Shown here piece by piece: positions 15,178-23,678 of a stretch of 64,000 nucleotides of DNA. The notes under the pieces are model-generated. The model saw only the letters and a list, made by a program, of their open reading frames with translations. It did no database searches and was not told where the DNA came from. Made by a program: the position numbers and the translations under genes. Source of the DNA: Ferruginibacter sp. Lineage in GTDB: Bacteria > Bacteroidota > Bacteroidia > Chitinophagales > Chitinophagaceae. The stretch covers positions 1 to 64,000 of the forward strand of contig JAEUVU010000015.1 in the NCBI GenBank assembly GCA_016786725.1. Reading direction: 5' to 3'. The first letter of the stretch is position 1. Every line of letters starts with the position of its first letter.

Positions 15178-17010
15178 ATGGCAAAAGCAAAAAAAGCAGC
15201 TATTAAGAAACCTGCTGATAAAAGGAAAACTGTTGCTAAAAAGACGGTGATCAAAAAAGCTGCACCCAAAAAAGCAGCTGTAAAAAAGCCTGCCGTTAAA
15301 AAGAAAGTTGCTGCTAAAAAGAAGACGGTAAAAAAAGCTGTACCCAAAAAAGCCGCCACAAAAAAAACTGCAGGGCAACCCTCTGCACCTGCGGAAAAAC
15401 CTGTTAAAAATACCGGCGTAATTGATGAAGTTGCCATACGGATGTACTGCCATGGCTTTGGTGATTGCTTTCTGCTGACTTATTTTAGTAATGGTACACC
15501 AGCTTACCGTATGTTAATTGACTGCGGCATGCTTACCGGCGACAGCAGCCGCCTGCAAAAATGTATTGAGCATATAAAATCAGAGAGTGGCAACCATCTC
15601 GACCTTGTTGTACAGACCCATGAGCATAAAGACCATATTTCAGGATTTAACCTGAAAGATAAAACCACAAAAAAATTGTTGTGGGATAGTATTGAGGTAG
15701 ATAATGTCTGGCTTGCCTGGACGGAGAATACCGCCAATGGCGGCGATGACCTTGCCATTAAACTCAAAAATAAATTTAAAAAGAAAAAGAAAGCACTTGC
15801 AAAAGCACTGGGTTTATATAACCGGCAAATTGAAAGTGCAGGACATGTAAAGCTGATGAACTCTGAATTCCGGGGTTCAGATTATCATTCTGCACAACAG
15901 CGTTATGCAAGCTCTCTGCAGCAATTGCTGAACTTCTACGATATTGGCCCTGATGAAGTGAATAAATCATTAGGGGCCGGGGGCGGAGAATTGGGGCTCA
16001 CCATGAAAGACGCCATGAGTTATTTCATTGAACGTAATAAAAAGAACGGCACACCGCACATAAATTTCTGGAATCCCGGCGATGCGGCTGATTCGGAAAC
16101 GACCGGGCTGAATGGAATAAAATTCTACTTTCTTGGCCCTCCCAAAGATTATGAACTGCTTCGGAAGATGGATGATAAAGAACATGTGGAAATGTATTTG
16201 TCTGATATGAATCTTTCTGACAACTTCTACCTTGCCCTTACCGATAACAGTGATGGTGAAATTTCCCCATTTCATACAAAATACAAAACAGACAAAAAGG
16301 ATTTTACACCAACTGAACTAAATGACCCTGACAATATATGGACCCTGTACAATGACCCAAAGAATGAGTGGCGCAATATTGCAACCGACTGGCTGCAAAG
16401 TGCCGGAACATTAGCCCTCCATCTTGATTCTTATACCAATAACACCAGCCTGGTTATCGCCATTGAATTTGAAGCAAGCGGTAAGGTATTGCTTTTTCCT
16501 GCAGATGCACAAATCGGAAACTGGATTAGCTGGACAATGCCTGCAGAAGAAGGTGGGACAAAGCCTGCTTTGCAATGGCACAACACATCTTCAGATAAAA
16601 CCATTACGGCCGAAGACTTAATGAAACGTACGGTTTTTTATAAAGTGGGCCATCATGCAAGCCATAATGCCACGGCAAAAAAGCATGGCCTGGAAATGAT
16701 GAACAGCCCTGAACTGGCAGCTATGATTCCGGTAGATGAAGCTGTTGCAAAAAAACAGGGGAAAAAAGGCTGGAAAATGCCTGCTGACGATCTTTACCAG
16801 CGCCTGCAGGAAAAAACCAAAGGCAGAATTATCCGCCTTGATAACGGCAACCTGATTAAAAAAGGCGTTGAAGAGGTGGTAGAAGGAGCCAAGCCTACCC
16901 AGCAACAGCGGCAACAATTCAATAAAAATGTAAAGGAATCCAGTGAAATTATACAATCGGATGAAGGACAGAACAGGCCCATGTACTGGGAGTTAAAAAT
17001 TAAGGGCTAA
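15178..17010 (+). CDS. Metallo-beta-lactamase-fold hydrolase with histone-H1-like Lys/Ala tail
   Basis: 610 residues from the ATG at 15178, chosen because it starts the Lys-rich tail and follows the protease stop by 10 bp. Residues 1-66 are almost only Lys, Ala, Pro, Val and Thr (KKAAPKKAA-type repeats), like the C-terminal tail of histone H1 and suited to nucleic-acid binding. The MBL core follows: GFGDCFLLTY, LIDCG, then THEHKDHISGF (His148, His150, Asp152, His153). The later LLFPADAQIGNW and KVGHHASHNAT complete the metal site; the HHxS form resembles ComEC/Rec2-type MBL domains. A long insert (about 190-440) separates the halves. A nuclease or phosphodiesterase is inferred. Confidence 0.85.
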   Translation: MAKAKKAAIKKPADKRKTVAKKTVIKKAAPKKAAVKKPAVKKKVAAKKKTVKKAVPKKAATKKTAGQPSAPAEKPVKNTGVIDEVAIRMYCHGFGDCFLLTYFSNGTPAYRMLIDCGMLTGDSSRLQKCIEHIKSESGNHLDLVVQTHEHKDHISGFNLKDKTTKKLLWDSIEVDNVWLAWTENTANGGDDLAIKLKNKFKKKKKALAKALGLYNRQIESAGHVKLMNSEFRGSDYHSAQQRYASSLQQLLNFYDIGPDEVNKSLGAGGGELGLTMKDAMSYFIERNKKNGTPHINFWNPGDAADSETTGLNGIKFYFLGPPKDYELLRKMDDKEHVEMYLSDMNLSDNFYLALTDNSDGEISPFHTKYKTDKKDFTPTELNDPDNIWTLYNDPKNEWRNIATDWLQSAGTLALHLDSYTNNTSLVIAIEFEASGKVLLFPADAQIGNWISWTMPAEEGGTKPALQWHNTSSDKTITAEDLMKRTVFYKVGHHASHNATAKKHGLEMMNSPELAAMIPVDEAVAKKQGKKGWKMPADDLYQRLQEKTKGRIIRLDNGNLIKKGVEEVVEGAKPTQQQRQQFNKNVKESSEIIQSDEGQNRPMYWELKIKG

Positions 17011-17090
17011 AGCACCTGATATCCATCTCAGTTAATTTTGAATGTCATCAGGATAAAACCCGCCCTGTAACAGATGACCTTACAATTCAA

Positions 17091-17122
17091 GTAAAAAAGC
17101 GACAGGGAATTGCCGCTTTTTT
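17091..17122. terminator. Bidirectional terminator
   Basis: GTAAAAAAGCGACA pairs (one mismatch) with TGCCGCTTTTTTAC, with A- and T-runs on both sides. It serves the MBL gene (+) and the secreted protein gene ending at 17142 (-). Confidence 0.8.
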
Positions 17123-17141
17123 ACTTGTCATATTTTCAGCA

Positions 17142-17972
17142 TTACTTGTATTTATACTCCACCGATCCGATGATGCTCCCCTGCTTTAAATAGCAGCGTT
17201 CATTTATCCGCAATCCATCTTCATAATCATAACGCCAGGTAAAATAATCAGCACCTTCTTTTTCAACAGTTTTCATTCTTATCAGTTGCCCGGCTTCATT
17301 ATATTCAAAAGAGTATTCTGTAAAAGGATTTTTGCGGGGGTTGTACTGGTGCAGGATTTCGGTAAGCTGGTTTCTGCTGTTGTGATAATAATAATAAACC
17401 TCACCGGTTTTTGAATTTTTTTCTATACCGGGATTGCCGTTTTCGTCTGCCCTGAACTCAATCAGCGTAGTGTCCCGTTTATTTTTTACCAATATCATAC
17501 TTAACAATATACCTGCCTCATTGTATTTATATTGATGCTGTTCATACAGTATGCCGGCATCATCATCCGTAGCAAAACGTTTTGATGAATTGATGGATAC
17601 CAGCTTTCCTGAAGCATCATAAGTGTAATCAATAGTAGTTGCACCGGCCTCTGATGAGTCAACCGTTCTCTGCAATAATCCTGTCTTTGTAAAATAAGAT
17701 ATAAAGGTGTTGGGGTACGATTCGTTTGTTTCGGTGTAAATTTCCACTTCAGTAAAATCCCTGTTTATTTTTTTCTGGCAGGTAAAGCCTTCTGTTTCTT
17801 CTCCCGTTGCTTCTAATGAAATTACCTTTACGCCGTTTATTTTTTTCTGTTTCAATACAGCTAATTCTGAAAGCACCTGTTTATTATTTACAATATCATT
17901 ATAATAATACTGTGCATCCAGTTTGGATGAAATCAAAAGAACAAGTATTAATATGGCGGTATGTTTCAACAT
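17142..17972 (-). CDS. Secreted protein with YD/RHS-like strand repeats
   Basis: 276 residues from the ATG at 17972 (a TTG five codons upstream is less likely). Signal peptide MLKHTAILILVLLISSKLDAQ. The body is a series of strand-turn units of the form YxYxxxGxLxxI, for example IDYTYDASGKLVSI, YKYNEAGILLSM and FEYNEAGQLIRMK, resembling YD/RHS repeats. This predicts an elongated beta structure in the periplasm or outside the cell. It stands alone, and no enzymatic motif is visible. It is convergent with the MBL operon. Confidence 0.75.
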   Translation of the reverse strand: MLKHTAILILVLLISSKLDAQYYYNDIVNNKQVLSELAVLKQKKINGVKVISLEATGEETEGFTCQKKINRDFTEVEIYTETNESYPNTFISYFTKTGLLQRTVDSSEAGATTIDYTYDASGKLVSINSSKRFATDDDAGILYEQHQYKYNEAGILLSMILVKNKRDTTLIEFRADENGNPGIEKNSKTGEVYYYYHNSRNQLTEILHQYNPRKNPFTEYSFEYNEAGQLIRMKTVEKEGADYFTWRYDYEDGLRINERCYLKQGSIIGSVEYKYK

Positions 17973-18077
17973 CTGGTGTTTTTTCAATTTTGCAAAATTA
18001 GGCTGTCTTAAGCACCTAAATTATACCAATAACGCATAAGCCCGTAAACTTTATTATTTTTAACAAAATTAATGTAA

Positions 18078-19136
18078 ATGAGCCACCTTAAGGAAAGGAA
18101 GCAGAAGAATTGCCTTAACTGTCATGTGCATGTGAAAGGGCGGTTCTGCCATCGTTGCGGCCAGGAAAATATAGAACCGAAGGAATCGGTATGGGACCTC
18201 ATCAGCCATTTTTTTAAAGATATTACCCACTTTGACGGCAAGTTTTTCAGCACTGTAAAATACCTTGTAACAAGGCCGGGTTTTTTATCAGCTGAATATA
18301 TGATTGGCCGGAGGGTCCGTTATGTTAACCCCATTCGCTTGTATATTTTTACATCGGCTTTTTTCTTTTTGATATTTTTCTCCTTCTTTAAACCAGGAAC
18401 CCAATCTATTATAACAGTAGATATGAACGGTAAAACCTATCAGCAGATTGAAGCCATGGATTCGCTGACATTTGATGCGTTTACTAAAAATGAAAATAAA
18501 AAAGAAGGAAAGCCTGCAATACCTATGAGCAGGCAGGAGTTTAAAAAATACTTTGATAGTTCTGCCGTTCAAGGCAATTTTCAGTTTACACCAGGGCACT
18601 ATAAATCAAAAGCCGAATACGACTCCATATTGAAATCAGGAAAAAAACAGCACAACTGGTTTCAACGGCAGCTGACCTATAAAAATATTGAGATCAATGA
18701 AAAATTCAGAGGGCGGAAAAATGAAATGTTCAGCAGTTTTAGCAACATATTACTCCACAGCCTGCCGCAAATGCTGTTTATTCTGTTACCGCTGTTTGCC
18801 GGTATTTTAAAGCTGCTTTACATAAGAAGAAAAGAATATTACTATGTTAATCACGGAATTTTCAGTATCCATTTTTACATATTCAGTTTCATAGCCATGC
18901 TGGTTATTTTCGGGCTTTCGAAATTAAACAGTACATTAAACTGGGGGTTCGTTACGTTGATTGAAACTCTGCTGGGTTTTGGTATTCTTTTTTACCTGTA
19001 CAAAGCCATGCGCAGATTCTACAGACAGGGAAGAGCGAAAACTATTCTTAAATTCTTATTACTCTACGTTCTTGTTTTTATTACGCTGGCATTGCTGTTT
19101 GTCATTTTTGTATTTTTCTCTCTTTTTAAACTTTAA
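18078..19136 (+). CDS. DUF3667 membrane protein with zinc ribbon
   Basis: 352 residues. The N-terminal zinc ribbon has CLNC (12-15) and CHRC (24-27). The DUF3667 core follows: THFDGKFFSTVKYLVTRPG and then GRRVRYVNPIRLYIFTSAFF. Membrane helices are visible near 89-107, 223-243, 262-280, 288-308 and 325-348. The role of DUF3667 proteins is unknown. The mazG gene starts 5 bp after its stop, so the two and the following kinase may form one transcription unit. Confidence 0.88.
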   Translation: MSHLKERKQKNCLNCHVHVKGRFCHRCGQENIEPKESVWDLISHFFKDITHFDGKFFSTVKYLVTRPGFLSAEYMIGRRVRYVNPIRLYIFTSAFFFLIFFSFFKPGTQSIITVDMNGKTYQQIEAMDSLTFDAFTKNENKKEGKPAIPMSRQEFKKYFDSSAVQGNFQFTPGHYKSKAEYDSILKSGKKQHNWFQRQLTYKNIEINEKFRGRKNEMFSSFSNILLHSLPQMLFILLPLFAGILKLLYIRRKEYYYVNHGIFSIHFYIFSFIAMLVIFGLSKLNSTLNWGFVTLIETLLGFGILFYLYKAMRRFYRQGRAKTILKFLLLYVLVFITLALLFVIFVFFSLFKL

Positions 19137-19141
19137 AATTT

Positions 19142-19906
19142 ATGTCTGTTGAAAATACCGCTTTTGAGCGCCTGGTAAAAATTATGGATGACCTCCGTGA
19201 AAAATGCCCCTGGGATAAAAAGCAAACCATCCATACCCTAAGGCAATTAACCATAGAAGAAACCTATGAACTTGCCGATTCAATTACTGACAGCGACTGG
19301 AAGGGAATTAAAGAAGAACTGGGCGACCTGATGCTTCACCTGGTGTTTTATGCCAAAATAGGTGCAGAACAAAAACAGTTTACACTGGATGAAGTGATAA
19401 ACGGCGTTTGTGAAAAATTGATTCACAGGCACCCGCACATTTACAGTGATACCCATGTGAATGACGAAGAAGATGTTAAAAAGAACTGGGAAAAACTGAA
19501 ACTCAAAGAAGGAAAGACCTCTGTTTTAAGCGGCGTTCCCAAATCACTGCCTTCAATGGTAAAAGCCATGCGCCTGCAGGAAAAAGCCAAACAGGTGGGT
19601 TTTGAGTGGGATACCAAAGAACAGGTTTGGGAAAAAGTGGAGGAGGAGCAAAAAGAACTGTTTGAAGCCATTGAATCGGGTGATATCAACAAAATTGAAG
19701 ACGAATTGGGCGATGTTTTCTTTTCGCTGGTAAACTTTGCAAGGTTTTTGCAGGTAGATGCTGAAAATTCGCTGGAACGCACCAATAAAAAATTCATTAA
19801 CAGGTTTACACAAATGGAGGCAGAAGCCACAAAAGAAGGAAAAATGCTACACGATATGAGCCTGGAAGAAATGGACAGCATCTGGAACCGGATAAAAAAA
19901 ACTTAA
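19142..19906 (+). CDS. mazG: Nucleoside triphosphate pyrophosphohydrolase MazG
   Basis: 254 residues, the usual size of tandem-domain MazG. It hydrolyses NTPs and dNTPs to the monophosphate plus pyrophosphate and cleans out abnormal nucleotides. CPWDKKQTIHTLRQLTIEETYEL opens the first domain. Metal-binding EExxE...ExxD helices are visible twice: KEELGDLMLHLVFYAK (first domain) and EDELGDVFFSLVNFARF (second domain). It is tightly packed between the DUF3667 gene (5-bp gap) and the kinase gene (14-bp gap). Confidence 0.95.
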   Translation: MSVENTAFERLVKIMDDLREKCPWDKKQTIHTLRQLTIEETYELADSITDSDWKGIKEELGDLMLHLVFYAKIGAEQKQFTLDEVINGVCEKLIHRHPHIYSDTHVNDEEDVKKNWEKLKLKEGKTSVLSGVPKSLPSMVKAMRLQEKAKQVGFEWDTKEQVWEKVEEEQKELFEAIESGDINKIEDELGDVFFSLVNFARFLQVDAENSLERTNKKFINRFTQMEAEATKEGKMLHDMSLEEMDSIWNRIKKT

Positions 19907-19920
19907 ACCTTTACAAGTAA

Positions 19921-22900
19921 TTGCAAAAGAGCCCTGCCTACAAACCGCTTTTATTTAAAAACAGTTACCTGTTGATACTGGCAGCCTGCCTCCTTATTCT
20001 TTCATTTATTGCAGATAAATACCTGGCGGGAAATTCTTCGCTGGCTGTTGTACAAAAAACTATTGAAAAAGATGTACGGCAACGTGAAAAGGATTTTGAC
20101 GGGCTGATGAAAGATTCCATAAAGGTGCGGCAAATGCATGAAAATTCATTTGATGAAAATTTCCTGCAGCAACTTGCGGGGAAGAATTATTTTATTTACC
20201 GGTATTTTGTAAATGATATTGGCCTGCACAAGCTTATCTTCTGGAACTCGCAAACCGTTTTACCGGATGAGGAGATCATTAATACCAAAGCAATAAACGG
20301 ATTTGTAAAGCTGAATAATGGCTATTATGTGTGGCGCAAACAAATTACCACTAACAGCATCACCATTGCATTAATACCGGTAAAGTGGAATTACCTTGTT
20401 ACCAATAATTACCTGGAAAATAGTTTTGTTGCAGCAACGGACCTTGAGAAAAATTATGACATTTCATTTACCCCCACCAATGCCGCTGTAAGATCTGCCA
20501 GCGGCAATCATTTATTTTATCTTGCTGAAATATCGGTTAACACAGTTACATCAAACAGCGGCCTGGCAGTTTGCCTGCGGTTACTTGCTGCATTTTTAGT
20601 TTTATTGTTCATACACCTGGTTACATCAGCTATAGCAACCGGCGGTGGCCTTGCAAAAGCATTGTTTTTTCTGATTCCTGTAGTTGCTGTGCTTCGGTTG
20701 TTTAGTTACTATTTTCCGGTGCCACTCAATTTTCGACAGTTCGAATTATTTGATCCTGCCATTTATGGTTCCAGCTTTGTTCTGCGTTCCTTAGGCGACC
20801 TGTTGATCAATGCTGTTTTGTTTACATGGGTTGTTCTGTTCATACACAACCAGGTGTACCATAAGAATATTAAATTAACGGGCCGCCAAAGCTGGTTCAG
20901 ATGGACATTGCTGGCGTTAGTTTGCATCTTATTATTAGGTGTAACTTTCACAACTGCTCAGGTAATACGCAGTATGATAGCCGATTCACAGATATCATTT
21001 GATGTTATCAATTTCTTTTCGTTGAGCATTTACAGCGTAACAGGATTTATAGTGTTGTGTTGTATTGCCATTAGCTATTTTTTGCTCAGCCAGGTTTTAT
21101 TATTCCTGCTTAAACCGATGTTTCCTGAATTTACCTGGGGGCTTTATTTAGGGATTGCTGTGGGCGGTTTAGCCTGGTTAACGATAAAACTGGAAATAAC
21201 ACATGCCGGTTTTGAACTGTGCACACTTGTCTGGCTGGTTGTTTATCTTTTTTTGTTGAACAGGCAAAATATATACCTGTCTATTCAAAAAATGTCTTCA
21301 TCACGGCTTATTTTCTGGTTGTTCTTTTTCTCCTTGTCAATTACTGCCGTAATTGTACTGGAAAACAGCGATAAGGAACTAAACCAAAGAAAGCATTATG
21401 CAGAAACATTATCTACCAAGGCAGATCCAAGCAGCGAAACTTTGCTCAACAGTTTTCTCACAGATTTTCGTAACGAATATCTGCAGGCAAACTTTCATCG
21501 TTTCTTTAATGACAGTACCAACCATTTTTTTAAAGACAGCCTGGTAAGCGGTAATTTTTCAGGCTATACCAATAATTACGATACAAGGATATTTACTTTT
21601 GATGCAGATCAAAACCCGCTCTTCAATAAAGAAAATGCAGGGTTTAATGAATTAAACACTGTTTTAAAAACCCAGGCAAAGCCAACCAATATACCCGAGC
21701 TGTATTATTATGATGAATCTTATGACAGGTTCAGCTACATAAGCCGCAAAACCGTTATTGATAACAATGGCGACACATTGGGCTATGTATTTATATTAGC
21801 CCATCCAAAAAAAAATAACAATAAGACCAATGCACTGAACCTTGAATTGTTTTCAAGAGGCAAAGCCAATGCAATTGAAAACTCGCCACAATATGCATTT
21901 GCCATATACAACAATCTCAGGTTGATTGATAGCCATAACGATTATGCTTTTGCAACGGCACTAACAACGGAACAGTTGCCCAAACAGGAATTTGAGATCA
22001 TCAAGAAGAATGGATTTGACGAACTGTGGTACAAAGCCGGTGCACAAAAGGTGGTGATCATAGTAAAAACCAATAACTGGTATATTGAAACAATTACGCT
22101 GTTCTCATACCTTTTCTGTGCATTTTTGTTGATAGCCGGTATTTTCTGGGTGTTGAATATTATGGTAAGGTCTGGGTTTAACCGTACCAGGTTGAAGTAT
22201 TACCTGCAGCTTAACATACGCAACCAGATACATGGAACAGTTATATTTATAAGCGTGATATCTTTTCTGGTGATTGGTATAGCTACCATTTTGTTTTTTA
22301 TAAACCGCTACGAAAATTCCAACCGTGAAAAACTCAGTCGGGTTATTTACGTAATGGAGAATGAAGTGCGGAGTTCTTTATCTGAAATGCTGCAGGCTGA
22401 TACCGTAGTAAAAATGAACGATGATGCTTTTCATATAAAGCTTCAAACGGTTATAGATATGGTTTCAAAAATACATGCAGTTGATGCCAACCTTTATGAC
22501 CTGGATGGCAATCTCCTGGTTTCTTCATTGCCGCTTCCTTATAACATGGGCATAATCAGCAAAAAGATGGACCCTGTTGCTTTTTACCATCTTAACAAAA
22601 TGAAGGAAGTGCAGTTTTTTAAAGAAGAACAGATAGGCAAACTGAATTTTGTGAGCAACTATGTTCCGGTGATTGATGTTGCCGGCAGGGAATATGGTTA
22701 TCTCAACATACCATACTTTACCAGCGAAAGTAAGTTACAGGAAGAGATCGCCAATTTCCTGGTTACTATCATCAACCTTAATGCTTTTATATTTCTGATA
22801 GCCGGTATCATTGCCTTGTTCATCACCAACCGGATCACCCGTTCTTTCTCTTTCATCAGTGAAAAAATGAAGGAAGTTAACCTGGGTAAGATGAATGAAG

Positions 22901-23673
22901 CCATTGACTGGAAACGCAACGATGAGATTGGGGACCTGGTTAAGGAATACAACAAAATGGTAGGCAAGCTTGATGCAAGTGCTGCTGCACTTGCAAAAAA
23001 TGAACGTGAAGGCGCCTGGCGTGAAATGGCCCGGCAAGTGGCGCATGAAATAAAAAATCCGCTTACACCAATGAAACTTAGTTTGCAGTACCTGCAAAAA
23101 GCCATAGAAACTAAATCGGGTAATGTAGAAGAACTTACAGCCAATGTTGCCAGAACACTGGTTGAGCAGATAGAACACCTCAATCATATTGCCGGTGAGT
23201 TTGGACAGTTTGCAAATATCGGCAATGCTAAAAGCGAGGTTTTCAACCTGAACGAAGTGATTGAACAGGTTACACAGTTGCATGCTGTTGACGACCGCAT
23301 CCATATCCACATAAATATGCAGGCAAAACCGGTGATGATCAATGCTGACCGTACCCATATTAACCGCCTTTTTACCAACCTTATTTTAAACGCCATGCAA
23401 GCTGTACCAGCCGACAGAAATGTGCAGATTGGTATTAAGGAAGAAGTAAAAGGTGAGAAAGTACTTATCAAAGTAAAAGATAACGGCAATGGTATCAGCG
23501 AAGCGGTGCAATCAAAAATATTCACGCCAAATTTTACTACAAAAACATCGGGCACAGGCCTGGGATTAGCCATGAGTAAGGGTATTGTGGAGCAGGCAAA
23601 AGGGAGGATATGGTTTGAAACGGCGGCTGGCGCAGGAACTACATTTTTTGTGGAGCTGCCATTAGCGGACTGA
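19921..23673 (+). CDS. Very large NtrY-like membrane histidine kinase
   Basis: 1250 residues. The start is TTG at 19921; the next in-frame ATG would remove the first membrane helix, so TTG is preferred. The layout is: N-terminal helix (about 15-30), a ~180-residue extracytoplasmic sensor, a multi-helix block (about 210-480), a second large sensor region (about 490-720), helices near 725 and 775, another sensor-like segment, a helix near 940, HAMP (about 965-1020), the phosphoacceptor RQVAHEIKNPLTPMKLSLQY with His1042, and an ATPase domain (NLILNAMQAV, DNGNGI, GTGLGLAMSK). No regulator is adjacent. It follows mazG by 14 bp. Three sensory segments in one kinase is unusual. Confidence 0.9.
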   Translation: MQKSPAYKPLLFKNSYLLILAACLLILSFIADKYLAGNSSLAVVQKTIEKDVRQREKDFDGLMKDSIKVRQMHENSFDENFLQQLAGKNYFIYRYFVNDIGLHKLIFWNSQTVLPDEEIINTKAINGFVKLNNGYYVWRKQITTNSITIALIPVKWNYLVTNNYLENSFVAATDLEKNYDISFTPTNAAVRSASGNHLFYLAEISVNTVTSNSGLAVCLRLLAAFLVLLFIHLVTSAIATGGGLAKALFFLIPVVAVLRLFSYYFPVPLNFRQFELFDPAIYGSSFVLRSLGDLLINAVLFTWVVLFIHNQVYHKNIKLTGRQSWFRWTLLALVCILLLGVTFTTAQVIRSMIADSQISFDVINFFSLSIYSVTGFIVLCCIAISYFLLSQVLLFLLKPMFPEFTWGLYLGIAVGGLAWLTIKLEITHAGFELCTLVWLVVYLFLLNRQNIYLSIQKMSSSRLIFWLFFFSLSITAVIVLENSDKELNQRKHYAETLSTKADPSSETLLNSFLTDFRNEYLQANFHRFFNDSTNHFFKDSLVSGNFSGYTNNYDTRIFTFDADQNPLFNKENAGFNELNTVLKTQAKPTNIPELYYYDESYDRFSYISRKTVIDNNGDTLGYVFILAHPKKNNNKTNALNLELFSRGKANAIENSPQYAFAIYNNLRLIDSHNDYAFATALTTEQLPKQEFEIIKKNGFDELWYKAGAQKVVIIVKTNNWYIETITLFSYLFCAFLLIAGIFWVLNIMVRSGFNRTRLKYYLQLNIRNQIHGTVIFISVISFLVIGIATILFFINRYENSNREKLSRVIYVMENEVRSSLSEMLQADTVVKMNDDAFHIKLQTVIDMVSKIHAVDANLYDLDGNLLVSSLPLPYNMGIISKKMDPVAFYHLNKMKEVQFFKEEQIGKLNFVSNYVPVIDVAGREYGYLNIPYFTSESKLQEEIANFLVTIINLNAFIFLIAGIIALFITNRITRSFSFISEKMKEVNLGKMNEAIDWKRNDEIGDLVKEYNKMVGKLDASAAALAKNEREGAWREMARQVAHEIKNPLTPMKLSLQYLQKAIETKSGNVEELTANVARTLVEQIEHLNHIAGEFGQFANIGNAKSEVFNLNEVIEQVTQLHAVDDRIHIHINMQAKPVMINADRTHINRLFTNLILNAMQAVPADRNVQIGIKEEVKGEKVLIKVKDNGNGISEAVQSKIFTPNFTTKTSGTGLGLAMSKGIVEQAKGRIWFETAAGAGTTFFVELPLAD

Positions 23674-23678
23674 TTTAC

